A DNA stretch of 64,000 nt from Parabacteroides chongii. Lineage in GTDB: Bacteria > Bacteroidota > Bacteroidia > Bacteroidales > Tannerellaceae. The stretch spans positions 1,830,501 to 1,894,500 of the forward strand of contig NZ_CP120849.1 of the NCBI RefSeq assembly GCF_029581355.1, given 5' to 3'. How positions within the stretch are numbered: the stretch's first letter is position 1; each line of letters opens with the position of its first letter. Positions 8,914-17,792 of the stretch are shown piece after piece. Made by a program: the position numbers and the translations under genes. Under the pieces are notes generated by a model. It worked only from the letters and a program-made list of their open reading frames with translations, was not told where the DNA came from and ran no database searches.

Positions 8914-10740
8914 ATGAAAAACTCTCAAACTTTTATTGGTATTTTAGTATGTCTGGCAATGCTGTGTTCCTGTACACAGACGAAGAGTCCCTATGACTTG
9001 TCGAACTTCGGCCTTGTCCCTGACCAGAAAGGCAATGCTTCCCCTCTGATGGCAAAGGCGTTGGAACAGATTGCCGCTTCCCATATCGGGAACGATACGA
9101 TCACGATCGTACTGCCTCCGGGACGTTATGATTTTTATCCTGAAGGAGCCGCACAAAAGGAGTATTTTATCTCCAACCACGATCAGGACAATCCGAAACT
9201 GGTGGGACTTCCTTTCGAGAACATGAAGAACATTGTTTTCGACGGGCAAGGTTCGGAACTGATCTTCCACGGGCGTATGTTGCCGGTTTCACTGGTCAAC
9301 TCGGAAAACTGTACATTGAAGAACTTCAGTATCGATTTTGAAAATCCGCATATCGCTCAGGTGAAAGTCCTGGAAAACGATGCGGAAACAGGGACTATCA
9401 CCTATGAAGTGGCTCCTTGGGTACAATATGAAATTCGTGACAGTGCACTTATCGTGAAGGGGGAAGGATGGGAACATTCTCCTGCCTGGGGAATTGCATT
9501 CGAAGGCGACACGAAACGGTTGGTTTATCGGACGAGCGACATTGCTGTCGGTTCGAAAGGCGTTTCAGAGGTTTCTCCCCGCGTGGTCAAATCTACGAAA
9601 TGGAAAAACGAAAAACTGATCCCCGGAACGGTTGTCGCCATGCGCGGTTACGGTCGTCCTACACCGGGTATCTTTGTCTCTTATGATACGAATACGACGC
9701 TCGAAAATATCCAGGTCCATTATGCAGAAGGAATGGGCTTGCTGGCTCAGATGAGCGAAAATATTACGCTGGATAAATTCTCGGTATGCCTTCGCGGTGA
9801 CAGCGATCCCCGTTATTTTACAACGCAGGCAGACGCTACCCATTTTTCCGGTTGTAAGGGAAAGATCATTTCCGTTGGCGGTTTATATGAAGGGATGATG
9901 GATGATGCGATCAATGTGCACGGCACGTATCTGAAAGTGCAGAAACGTGTGGACGACAAGACATTGGTCGGTGAATACATGCACGGACAGAGTTATGGCT
10001 TTGAATGGGGATTCCCGGGAGATGCCGTGCAGTTCATCGATTCAAAGACTATGGAGATCCTGGGCGACCAGAACAAAGTCGTTGCTATCAAATCCGTGGA
10101 CAAACCGAGTGCACATGGCGCCAAACAGTTTGAGATCGTTTTTGAAAAAGCCATCGATCCTGCCATTAGCGAAGCCGGTACGTTCGGCATTGAAAACCTG
10201 GAGTGGACTCCGGAGGTTTATTTTGCAGACAATATGATCCGCAATAACCGTGCCCGCGGCTCTTTGTTCAGTACCCCGAAAAAGACTGTTGTCGAAAAGA
10301 ATATCTTCGACCATACTTCCGGTACGGCTATCCTGCTGTGCGGCGATTGCAACGGTTGGTTTGAGACGGGTGCCTGCCACGATGTCCTGATCCGTGATAA
10401 CAAGTTCATCAACTCGTTGACGAATATGTTCCAGTTCACGAACGCCGTTATTTCTATTTATCCCGAAATACCCGACCTGAAAGATCAGAAGAAATATTTC
10501 CACAGCGGTATCGTGATCGAGAATAACGAGTTTGAAACATTCGACGCTCCGATCCTGTATGCGAAGTCGGTAGACGGATTGGTCTTCCGTAACAATGTAA
10601 TCAAACAGAACAACCAATATCCGGCTTTCCACTGGAACAACCATCGTTTCTTCTTCCAGCGTGTGACCAATTATGATATCAAGGATAATCAGTTTGACGG
10701 CGGACTGGATGAAAAGAAGGATCTGAAAGTTGAAAATTGA
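8914..10740 (+). CDS. GH110-like alpha-1,3-galactosidase, lipoprotein
   Basis: Exported protein of 608 aa. A lipoprotein signal ends in LAMLCSC (lipobox). The body is a right-handed parallel beta-helix type, with FDGQGSELIFHGRMLPVSLV and a following CTLKNFSIDFENPHIAQ segment. This is the arrangement I associate with GH110 exo-alpha-1,3-galactosidases (GlaA/GlaB of Bacteroides), which remove terminal Gal from blood-group-B and linear Gal-alpha-1,3-Gal epitopes. Later beta-helix turns include MMDDAINVHGTYLKV and repeated IRDNKF/IENNEF motifs. The family assignment rests on pattern recognition, and another beta-helix glycosidase is possible. It stands alone, transcribed divergently from the metal ATPase, and fits a host-glycan forager. 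Confidence 0.78.
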   Translation: MKNSQTFIGILVCLAMLCSCTQTKSPYDLSNFGLVPDQKGNASPLMAKALEQIAASHIGNDTITIVLPPGRYDFYPEGAAQKEYFISNHDQDNPKLVGLPFENMKNIVFDGQGSELIFHGRMLPVSLVNSENCTLKNFSIDFENPHIAQVKVLENDAETGTITYEVAPWVQYEIRDSALIVKGEGWEHSPAWGIAFEGDTKRLVYRTSDIAVGSKGVSEVSPRVVKSTKWKNEKLIPGTVVAMRGYGRPTPGIFVSYDTNTTLENIQVHYAEGMGLLAQMSENITLDKFSVCLRGDSDPRYFTTQADATHFSGCKGKIISVGGLYEGMMDDAINVHGTYLKVQKRVDDKTLVGEYMHGQSYGFEWGFPGDAVQFIDSKTMEILGDQNKVVAIKSVDKPSAHGAKQFEIVFEKAIDPAISEAGTFGIENLEWTPEVYFADNMIRNNRARGSLFSTPKKTVVEKNIFDHTSGTAILLCGDCNGWFETGACHDVLIRDNKFINSLTNMFQFTNAVISIYPEIPDLKDQKKYFHSGIVIENNEFETFDAPILYAKSVDGLVFRNNVIKQNNQYPAFHWNNHRFFFQRVTNYDIKDNQFDGGLDEKKDLKVEN

Positions 10741-10765
10741 TTTACCTTTTCAATAAAATTATCGG

Positions 10766-10801
10766 GAAGGTGTGTCGAAGTTCATTCTACGATACACCTT
10801 C
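10766..10801 (+). terminator. Hairpin after the GH110-like gene
   Basis: A 12-bp stem (GAAGGTGTGTCG / CGATACACCTTC, one G-T pair) with a 12-nt loop lies in the 132-bp gap between two convergent genes. The T tract after it is weak, so it may act mainly as an RNA 3'-end stabiliser. Confidence 0.55.
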
Positions 10802-10872
10802 TTGCTTTATGGCAGTGTGCTTTTCCAAATGGATAAGACAAGGGACTTTCTATAATTCCTTTTATTAGCTTG

Positions 10873-11709
10873 TTACTTTTGGATTTTCTTCAGACTATAA
10901 TTCAATTCTGTTTCCGCTTTCTTGAAATCATCGCCGATCAGGGTGATTGTCGAATCGTTCTCGCAAAGGAAGTTCATGACTTCATCGCCGTTGTCGGAAA
11001 CCAGTTGCCATACGGTCACATTCTTTTCTCCCGGTATTCCTTGCAGGGTGATGCATTTTCCGTTTGTGACAAATGTGGCATCTTTGCCGTCTTCTGCTTC
11101 CAGGTATGTTTGTGAGAGCGAGAAAGTGCCTTCTCCGCTTTTTTCATGGCTGCGGATGGTCAGGTCGTAACGGATACCCGGACAGTCGGCACAAGGTAAC
11201 ACACCTTCATACGTTTGTGTCAGAACTTCACCTGATGTATTGTCGGCGTCTTTTTGGTTTTGCCGGTAGATTTCTTTACCCCGCTGGCTGATCGTCCATA
11301 CCCCGTCAATCCTGCGTACATTTTTGGTGTCATCGTCTTCTACATTCCAGGCATAATCGCCGGCAGGGAGTGAACGGCGGTCGAGTATTTCGCTCGGCGT
11401 ATCGTTTGAGAAGAATAATTCTGCTTTCAGCGAATCGGGACTGAACACCAGATAAGCGGATGATTTTCCGTCGACAGCTTCCAGGCGTGTTCCGGATTCG
11501 AATAAACGGATGCAGTTCTGTTGTACTTCCGACCAGATATAACCCGCCGAGGCGATACAGCCATGTTCGTCTTTGTCATTACCGACCATTTCGGTGGAGT
11601 CTTGTTCGGTGCCCGAATCTTGTTTTGCTTTTTGTTGTCCGCAGGAAGAAAGTAGGCTTACGCTCATGATCAGAGCCAATAGGATAAGCCCATTACTCGT
11701 TTTTTTCAT
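10873..11709 (-). CDS. Lipoprotein with NlpE-like copper-homeostasis domain
   Basis: Lipoprotein of 278 aa. The ATG at 11709 starts the signal MKKTSNGLILLALIMSVSLL with lipobox LSSC; upstream in-frame codons are not signal-like. The N-terminal half (AGYIWSEVQQNCIRLFESG... YLVFSPDSLKAELFF) resembles a module often joined to NlpE domains. The C-terminal half begins YEGVLPCADCPGIRYDLTI, the CxxC-bearing NlpE motif, and continues as an NlpE-type beta-barrel. NlpE relatives sense or buffer envelope/copper stress; its role here is inferred from the domain only. It is transcribed divergently from the PAP2 gene. Confidence 0.82.
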   Translation of the reverse strand: MKKTSNGLILLALIMSVSLLSSCGQQKAKQDSGTEQDSTEMVGNDKDEHGCIASAGYIWSEVQQNCIRLFESGTRLEAVDGKSSAYLVFSPDSLKAELFFSNDTPSEILDRRSLPAGDYAWNVEDDDTKNVRRIDGVWTISQRGKEIYRQNQKDADNTSGEVLTQTYEGVLPCADCPGIRYDLTIRSHEKSGEGTFSLSQTYLEAEDGKDATFVTNGKCITLQGIPGEKNVTVWQLVSDNGDEVMNFLCENDSTITLIGDDFKKAETELNYSLKKIQK

Positions 11710-11766
11710 CAGAATGAATGATTTTAATTGTTTATAAACGGATATCAATATACCATATAGAAGAAA

Positions 11767-11774
11767 CAAAGATA
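11767..11774 (-). promoter_or_regulatory. -7 box of the NlpE-like gene
   Basis: Perfect minus-strand TATCTTTG about 58 bp upstream of the ATG. An inverted repeat GAAACAAA / TTTGTTTC starts at 11763 and spans the box. Confidence 0.45.
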
Positions 11775-11821
11775 GGTTATTTTTTGTTTCTTTGTGGCTT
11801 AATAAAATAAAGTCTGTAAGA

Positions 11822-12583
11822 ATGAAAGTATCCTTTTATATTTCTATCTTTCTGATAATAGCCTGTCTGTCACCTGTCAGTGCGCAGGGCGAGACCTTAC
11901 AGCGGGACAGCCTGAAACAGAAAATGCCTGTTGTCGAATATAAATTTAATGCCAAACATCTGATACTTCCGGCTTCCCTGATCACAGTCGGGGCTGTGGG
12001 AACGGCTATCGACGGGATGAACGATTTCCATCTTTTCTCCCGAAAAAGCGATGTGAAAAAAATACGGGTGGACGATTATTTGGAATGGGGAATGCTCGGA
12101 TGGGTATTTGTTTGCGACCTGATGGGGAAGGAGAAGCATAACTGGGTGGACCAGCTGATGCTTGTCACCCTGGCGGAAGGGATGAATGCGGCTATGACAC
12201 GTACCTTGAAATATACGGTGAAAGAGACGCGTCCGGATGGCGGTCCGTATTCTTTTCCTTCGGGGCATACGGCGAATGCTTTCCTGGGGGCACATATGGC
12301 TTATAAGGAATTTAAAGACAGCAGCCCGGTTTTGGCTTATTCGGGATATGCGATAGCGCTGTTTGTCGCGGGCTCCCGGTTGTATAATAACCGGCATTGG
12401 GTGGCGGATGTGGTGGCGGGTGCCGGATTCGGTATCCTTTCTGTCGAATTGGCTTATCTTACTTATTTCCCCATCCGCAATGCCATTGCCCGCAAGGTAA
12501 ACCGTCGGGCTGCCCGGAATATGGTGGTTGCTCCGACATTCAATGAACAGGGCGGGGGTATTTATTTTTCCTATGCGTTTTGA
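11822..12583 (+). CDS. PAP2-family phosphatase
   Basis: Protein of 253 aa with an N-terminal signal peptide (start MKVSFYISIFLIIACLSPVSA at 11822) and the three-part phosphatidic-acid-phosphatase type 2 signature: KYTVKETRP, then PSGHTANAF, then SRLYNNRHWVADV. These supply the catalytic His and phosphate-binding residues. Such enzymes act at the membrane on lipid phosphates or undecaprenyl pyrophosphate, or dephosphorylate lipid A in Bacteroidetes; the exact substrate cannot be told. The gene overlaps the convergent downstream gene by 13 bp. Confidence 0.88.
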   Translation: MKVSFYISIFLIIACLSPVSAQGETLQRDSLKQKMPVVEYKFNAKHLILPASLITVGAVGTAIDGMNDFHLFSRKSDVKKIRVDDYLEWGMLGWVFVCDLMGKEKHNWVDQLMLVTLAEGMNAAMTRTLKYTVKETRPDGGPYSFPSGHTANAFLGAHMAYKEFKDSSPVLAYSGYAIALFVAGSRLYNNRHWVADVVAGAGFGILSVELAYLTYFPIRNAIARKVNRRAARNMVVAPTFNEQGGGIYFSYAF

Positions 12584-14103
12584 GAATCCAACCTGTTGTC
12601 GATAGCGAGCAGTTCTTCGATATGCGTCCGGTCGTTGCTGAGACGTGGTATCTTATGCTGTCCGCCTAACTTGCCTTTTTCTTTGAGCCATTCGTAGAAG
12701 GAACCTTCGTGGGCTACAACGATTTCCAAAGGCTGAAGTGATATTTCTTTATAACGTTTGGCTTCATAGTCGGAATTTAATTCCTGTAATGTTTTGTCCA
12801 GCAACGTGGCAAATTCTTCCACGGAAGGAGGCATTTTTTCAAATTCGATAAACCATTGATGACGGCCTTTCGCCTTGTCGAGCATGAAAAGCGGGGCGGC
12901 TGTATATTCTTTAACGACCGCTCCTGTCTGATGGCTTACTTTGCTGATTGCCTTGTCTGCATTATCGACCATCAGTTCTTCTCCGAAGGCGTTGATATAA
13001 TGTTTGGTTCTTCCCGAAATAACGAATTTATGCGGGAAAAGTGAAGTGAAACGCACCGTATCACCGATTTGGTAACGCCATAATCCGCCGGAGGTTGTTA
13101 TGACCATCGCATAGTTCTTTCCTGTTTCCACGGCTTCCAGCGGTAGGACGGTCGGATTGGGAGTGCCTACTTCCGACATAGGGATAAACTCGTAGAAAAC
13201 GCCGTAATCCTGCATCAGCAGCAAACTCTGGTCCGAAGGATCATCCTGTATCCCGAAAAAGCCTTCCGATGCGTTATAAGTTTCCATATAATGCATCTTA
13301 TCCGAAGGGATCAGTGCTTTATATTGTTCCCGGTAAGGTTCGAAACTGATTCCCCCGTGGAAAAAGACCTCCATATTCGGCCAGACGTCGGTCAGGTATT
13401 CCCGTCCGGTCTTTTTCAGTATCGATTTGATCAGAACCAGCATCCAGGAAGGAACGCCGGAAAGACTGTTGACATCTTCATTCCACGTGCTGTCGACGAT
13501 CGCTTTTATTTTGCTTTCCCATTCGTCCATCAGGATAATCCGTTTGGCAGGAACACGCATCAGGTTTACCAGCGGACTCAGGTTTTGCAATAATACGGCT
13601 GAAAGGTCACCGCAATGGGATTTTTGATTGATTGGGGAAGGACTGTGGCTGCCACCGAGGATTAATCCTTTTTTAGAGAAAAAGTGGCTTTCCGGATTAT
13701 TACGGAGATAAAGGGCTACCGTATCGAAGCCTCCCTGGTAATGACAACCGTGGAGAACTTCCGGAGTGACGGGAAGAAATTTACTCTTATCATTCGTGGT
13801 GCCGCTACTTTTGGCATACCACTTGACGACCGAAGGCCAGAGTATGTTCCTCTCTCCATTGATCATCCGGGTCACATACGGCTTGATATCGTCGTATAGC
13901 TGCAACGGAACCCGCTGACAGAAATCTTCGTATCTCCGGATGCTTCTGTAATCGTGTTTTAACCCCCATTCAGTGTTGCGGGCTGTAGATAATAATGACC
14001 GTAACTGCTTGCGTTGCAGTTGGTCAGTCTCCTGCCCATATTTTTCGATCTCCTTTTGACGGGGGCGGAAGAGTAGTGATATTGTATTTGTTAAAATATC
14101 CAT
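12571..14103 (-). CDS. GH3 auxin-responsive-promoter superfamily acyl-adenylating enzyme
   Basis: Enzyme of 510 aa of the GH3 branch of adenylate-forming enzymes. The chosen start is the ATG at 14103 (MDILTNTISLLFRPRQKEIE). Motifs are the ATP/AMP-binding loop YAKSSGTTNDKSKFLP, a TYNASEGFFGIQDD segment equivalent to the second adenylation motif, and YQIGDTVRF followed by SGRTKHYINAFGEEL before the C-terminal lid. Plant GH3 enzymes join amino acids to jasmonate or auxin through an acyl-AMP. Bacterial homologues are common in Bacteroidetes, but I know of no established substrate. It probably conjugates a carboxylic acid to an amine. Confidence 0.85.
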   Translation of the reverse strand: MDILTNTISLLFRPRQKEIEKYGQETDQLQRKQLRSLLSTARNTEWGLKHDYRSIRRYEDFCQRVPLQLYDDIKPYVTRMINGERNILWPSVVKWYAKSSGTTNDKSKFLPVTPEVLHGCHYQGGFDTVALYLRNNPESHFFSKKGLILGGSHSPSPINQKSHCGDLSAVLLQNLSPLVNLMRVPAKRIILMDEWESKIKAIVDSTWNEDVNSLSGVPSWMLVLIKSILKKTGREYLTDVWPNMEVFFHGGISFEPYREQYKALIPSDKMHYMETYNASEGFFGIQDDPSDQSLLLMQDYGVFYEFIPMSEVGTPNPTVLPLEAVETGKNYAMVITTSGGLWRYQIGDTVRFTSLFPHKFVISGRTKHYINAFGEELMVDNADKAISKVSHQTGAVVKEYTAAPLFMLDKAKGRHQWFIEFEKMPPSVEEFATLLDKTLQELNSDYEAKRYKEISLQPLEIVVAHEGSFYEWLKEKGKLGGQHKIPRLSNDRTHIEELLAIDNRLDSQNA

Positions 14104-14126
14104 GCTCTTTTTATTTGTATCGGCTG

Positions 14127-14161
14127 CAAATGTAGGCATTCTCTTTTTATTTATATCTTTG
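14127..14161. promoter_or_regulatory. Divergent -7 boxes between GH3-type gene and pfkA
   Basis: Minus-strand TACATTTG at 14127-14134 lies 24 bp before the GH3-type ATG. Plus-strand TATCTTTG at 14154-14161 lies 23 bp before the pfkA ATG. Both fit TAnnTTTG exactly; neither has a clear TTTG -33 box. Confidence 0.5.
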
Positions 14162-14184
14162 TTGCATACATAATTAACAAAACA

Positions 14185-15198
14185 ATGAAAATAGGTATCC
14201 TTTCTTCCGGAGGTGATTGTCCCGGTATAAACGCAACGATTCGTGGTGTAGGTAAAACTGCCATAATGCATTATGGCATGGAAGTGATCGGAATTCATAG
14301 TGGTTTTGTTGGACTGCTGAACAAGGATATTCAATCGTTCGATGAACGCAGCCTATCAGGCATCCTGAACCTGGGAGGAACTATTTTGGGAACTTCGCGC
14401 GAAAAACCTTTCCGCAAATTACTCGCTTCCGGCGAAAGTGAAAAGCCGCAGGTCATTATACAGAATTATGAAGAATTAGGATTAGACTGCCTGGTCTGTA
14501 TCGGAGGAAACGGCACACAGAAGACTGCCGGTATGCTGTCGGCACTGGGTCTGAATATCATCGGTGTGCCCAAGACTATCGATAACGACGTTTGGGGAAC
14601 GGATATAACTTTTGGTTTCGATACGGCTGTCAATATTGCGACAGATGCTATCGACCGCCTGCATTCAACAGCCAGTTCACATAAACGGGTGATGGTGGTG
14701 GAAGTGATGGGGCATCATGCCGGATGGATTGCCCTGTATGCCGGAATGGCGGGTGGGGCAGATGTGATCTTATTGCCGGAACTGGGATATGATATGGGTA
14801 AGGTGAACCAGACCATTCTCGACCGTGCCCGCCGCGGCAAACCTTATTCGATCGTGGTTGTTGCCGAAGGAGTGGAAACGCCGGAAAAGAAACGTCCTTC
14901 CGACTACATAACACATACGATAGAGGCGGCTACGGGCATAGAATCACGCGATACGGTACTGGGATATATCCAGCGTGGCGGTAATCCTTCGCCTTTCGAC
15001 CGTAATCTGGCTACCCGTTTAGGCGGCCATGCTACGGAATTGATCGCCAACCGTCAGTTCGGACGTATGGTCTGCATGAAAGGAGATAAAGTGGAGTCGA
15101 TCGCCTTGTCTGAAGTAGCAGGCAAATTGAAACTGGTCACTCCTGAAAATGACCTGATCATTCAGGGGGAAAGAATGGGGATTTCGTTCGGTAAGTAA
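14185..15198 (+). CDS. pfkA: 6-phosphofructokinase, PKTIDND type
   Basis: Cytoplasmic glycolytic enzyme of 337 aa that phosphorylates fructose 6-phosphate. The N-terminal MKIGILSSGGDCPGINATIR is diagnostic. The phosphoryl-donor loop reads CIGGNGTQ where classical enzymes have GGDGS: the Gly typical of ATP users is kept (PPi users usually have Asp there), but the preceding Asp is Asn. The catalytic motif reads PKTIDND, with a Lys typical of PPi-type and actinobacterial ATP-type enzymes. VVEVMGHHAGWIAL and the substrate motif ESRDTVLGYIQRGG follow. ATP is the likelier donor, but the residue mix leaves room for doubt. The stop abuts the convergent rnc stop. Confidence 0.93.
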   Translation: MKIGILSSGGDCPGINATIRGVGKTAIMHYGMEVIGIHSGFVGLLNKDIQSFDERSLSGILNLGGTILGTSREKPFRKLLASGESEKPQVIIQNYEELGLDCLVCIGGNGTQKTAGMLSALGLNIIGVPKTIDNDVWGTDITFGFDTAVNIATDAIDRLHSTASSHKRVMVVEVMGHHAGWIALYAGMAGGADVILLPELGYDMGKVNQTILDRARRGKPYSIVVVAEGVETPEKKRPSDYITHTIEAATGIESRDTVLGYIQRGGNPSPFDRNLATRLGGHATELIANRQFGRMVCMKGDKVESIALSEVAGKLKLVTPENDLIIQGERMGISFGK

Positions 15199-16113
15199 TT
15201 ACCGGACTTCTTCATTGATCGTAGCGTCGATACATTCGGGTATATTGCTGCTCTTCATTTGTTCTGCAGGTTTCGACGCATGCTCCGTCGTCGCATCCTC
15301 CTCCGGAAGATCCTCAAACTCATGATCGGCAGTGCTTTCGCCGGTCTGCTTCTTCAGTTCGGAAATGACTTGCTGGAAAGCTTTGTCGGTACGCAGTTTC
15401 TTGATCGCCATCTTGGCAGCGTTCTGCTGTGATTCTTTTTTGGAATAGCCGATGCCGACACCGATTTGCATATCGGCCAGGGTAACACCTGTCTGGAAGA
15501 CCGGATTCCCGTCGTTATCGGCAAATGATTCTATCAGGTCGAACGTGATCTCCAGCTTGTTCTTCTGGCTCCATTCGATCAGGCTGGATTTGAAGTTGAC
15601 CTCTTTGCGGGCTATATTATCCAGGTCGATGTATTTTTTGATAATTACGTTCTCGACGAAATTGTAACAGATGCGGTAGCCCTGATCCAGGTAGATTGCC
15701 CCGATCAATGCCTCCAGTGCATTTCCATACATGTGATTGTTGTGTGAGCTCAGCTTGGCGGAATAAACGACCATTTTGTCGAGGCCCAACTCGACTGCCA
15801 CGCGGTTGAGTGTCTCGCGTTGAACGATTTTGGAACGGGTATTGGTCAGGAAACCTTCCCGTTTGTTTTGGAAATGTTTATACACAATGTCTGCCACGAC
15901 GGCATCCAATATGGCATCACCCAAGAACTCCAGTCGTTCGTTATTCAGCCATTTCCCGTCGCTGGCTTCCACCGAGGAAGATTTATGCAGGAATGCCTGT
16001 TCATAAACGTGGATGTTATCGGGGTAAAATCCCAGTATCTTATATAAAGAAGAATAAGGCTCCTTATTCTTGTGTTTAAGAAGCCTTATCTTTTTGTATA
16101 GTTGTGTAAACAC
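15199..16113 (-). CDS. rnc: Ribonuclease III
   Basis: Double-strand-specific endoribonuclease of 304 aa for rRNA and mRNA processing. The signature NERLEFLGDAIL is at residues 58-69, and the second catalytic Glu/Asp region is ALEALIGAIYLDQG. A dsRNA-binding domain follows (KSSLIEWSQKNKLEITFDLI to NAAKMAIKKL). The protein carries a C-terminal acidic tail of about 60 residues not needed for the fold. It begins one base after the fabF stop, giving the order acpP-fabF-rnc. Confidence 0.96.
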   Translation of the reverse strand: MFTQLYKKIRLLKHKNKEPYSSLYKILGFYPDNIHVYEQAFLHKSSSVEASDGKWLNNERLEFLGDAILDAVVADIVYKHFQNKREGFLTNTRSKIVQRETLNRVAVELGLDKMVVYSAKLSSHNNHMYGNALEALIGAIYLDQGYRICYNFVENVIIKKYIDLDNIARKEVNFKSSLIEWSQKNKLEITFDLIESFADNDGNPVFQTGVTLADMQIGVGIGYSKKESQQNAAKMAIKKLRTDKAFQQVISELKKQTGESTADHEFEDLPEEDATTEHASKPAEQMKSSNIPECIDATINEEVR

Positions 16114-16114
16114 G

Positions 16115-17380
16115 TTACTTCACAAATTTTTTAACAATAGCACAAGCATTATGGCCGCCGAATCCAAATGTATTGGATAATGCTGCCCGTATTTCTCGTT
16201 TTTCAGCTTTATTGAATGTGAAATTCAGTTTATAATCTATTTCAGGATCATCGTCGCCATCTGCATGGTTGATCGTCGGAGGAATGATTCCCTCTTTGAT
16301 TGCCATGATACAGAACATAGCTTCGATAGCTCCGGCTGCACCCAATAAATGGCCGGTCATAGACTTCGTTGAACTGATATTCAGCTTGTAAGCATGATCT
16401 CCGAATACATCTTTGATCGCTTTTACTTCTGATATATCTCCTACCGGAGTCGATGTTCCGTGAACATTGATATAATCGATATCCTCCGGAGCCATTTCTG
16501 CGTCTTCCAGTGCATTACGCATCACTAACTTTGCACCTAATCCTTCCGGATGAGAGGCTGTCAGGTGGTATGCATCGGCAGACAATCCTGTTCCGGCGAT
16601 CTCGGCATATATTTTAGCTCCACGTGCCAAAGCGTGTTCCATCTCTTCCAGGATCAAACATGCTCCACCTTCTCCCATGACGAAACCGTCGCGACTTGCG
16701 CTGAATGGACGAGAAGCTGTTTCGGGTGAATCGTTACGAGTTGACAGCGCATTCATCGAGTTGAACCCACCGACACCGGAATCTGCAATAGCTGCTTCCG
16801 CACCACCTGTCACGATTACATTGGCTTTACCCAAACGGATATAGTTGTATGCATCAGCGATCGCGTTGGTAGAAGAGGCACAAGCCGACACTGTTGCAAA
16901 GTTAGGACCACGGAATCCATAAAGCATGGAGATATGTCCGGCTGCGATATCCGAAATCATCTTTGGGATGAAAAACGGGTTGAATTTCGGTCCGATCGTA
17001 TCTTTTATCTTCGCATATCCTAATACTTCTTCGTCAAATGTCTTGATACCGCCGATACCTGAAGCAAAAATAACGCCGATACGGTCCTTGTCCTCTTTGT
17101 CCAGGTCCATAGCAGCATCTTCAATTGCTTGTTTTGCGGCACTTATTGCAAATAAACTATAACGGTCACATTTACGGGCTTCCTTACGATCCATTACTGA
17201 TAACGGATCGAAGCCTTTAACTTCGCATGCAAATTGTGTCTTGAATTTGGATGCATCAAACTGCGTAATAGGACCGGCTCCACTCTTCCCATTGATAATA
17301 CCCTCCCATGTTTCTGCGAGGGTATTACCAAGAGGAGTAATGGCTCCAAGACCTGTTACTACAACTCTTTTTAATTCCAT
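16115..17380 (-). CDS. fabF: Beta-ketoacyl-ACP synthase II
   Basis: Elongating condensing enzyme of type II fatty-acid synthesis, 421 aa. The active-site Cys is about residue 167 in VSACASSTNAIA. The two catalytic histidines lie in NVHGTSTPVGD and in STKSMTGHLLGAAGA, and the C-terminal NTFGFGGHNAC is characteristic. It extends acyl-ACP with malonyl-ACP in the cytoplasm. It sits 21 bp downstream of acpP, its carrier partner. Confidence 0.97.
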   Translation of the reverse strand: MELKRVVVTGLGAITPLGNTLAETWEGIINGKSGAGPITQFDASKFKTQFACEVKGFDPLSVMDRKEARKCDRYSLFAISAAKQAIEDAAMDLDKEDKDRIGVIFASGIGGIKTFDEEVLGYAKIKDTIGPKFNPFFIPKMISDIAAGHISMLYGFRGPNFATVSACASSTNAIADAYNYIRLGKANVIVTGGAEAAIADSGVGGFNSMNALSTRNDSPETASRPFSASRDGFVMGEGGACLILEEMEHALARGAKIYAEIAGTGLSADAYHLTASHPEGLGAKLVMRNALEDAEMAPEDIDYINVHGTSTPVGDISEVKAIKDVFGDHAYKLNISSTKSMTGHLLGAAGAIEAMFCIMAIKEGIIPPTINHADGDDDPEIDYKLNFTFNKAEKREIRAALSNTFGFGGHNACAIVKKFVK

Positions 17381-17401
17381 ACCTTTAATTAAAAGGATTG
17401 A

Positions 17402-17638
17402 TTACTTCGCGTTAGCTTCGATATAAGCAACTGCGTCGCCTACTGTTGTAATCTTTTCTGCCTGATCATCAGGAATTGAAATACCGAATTCCTTTTCGAA
17501 TTCCATAATCAACTCTACAGTGTCAAGAGAGTCTGCTCCTAAATCATTAGTAAAGCTTGCTTCGTTTGTAACTTCTGTTTCTTCAACACTTAACTTATCA
17601 ACGATGATAGCTTTTACTCTAGATGCAACTTCAGACAT
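17402..17638 (-). CDS. acpP: Acyl carrier protein
   Basis: Acidic 78-aa carrier. The phosphopantetheine attachment Ser is in [14 protein letters not shown] (DSL motif) and the helical C-terminus is typical. It holds growing acyl chains for FabF, encoded next, and other fatty-acid enzymes. It is first in the acpP-fabF-rnc operon. The 154-bp region between it and the divergent purN is AT-rich and must hold promoters for both. Confidence 0.97.
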   Translation of the reverse strand: MSEVASRVKAIIVDKLSVEETEVTNEASFTNDLGADSLDTVELIMEFEKEFGISIPDDQAEKITTVGDAVAYIEANAK

Positions 17639-17792
17639 AACTTTTTCAATTTAGATTAATAAATACGAATATACTTTTTAAATTTGCAGTGCAAAGAAAA
17701 GAATTTTTTATGTTACAAAACAAATTTAATGCACTAAAAATGCGGAAAACTGCACATTTTATCTTTTCGTGTGCACTAAAACATAGGAAAAT

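Noticed and set aside
8803..8928. N-terminal extension of the metal ATPase up to 8928
   Set aside because: The extra 42 residues have no signal or metal-binding character and would cover both -7 boxes' intervening DNA; the ATG at 8802 begins a Cys/His-rich tail.
14104..14334. Upstream extension of the GH3-type gene
   Set aside because: It would run through the pfkA promoter and start codon; the ATG at 14103 gives the normal family N-terminus.
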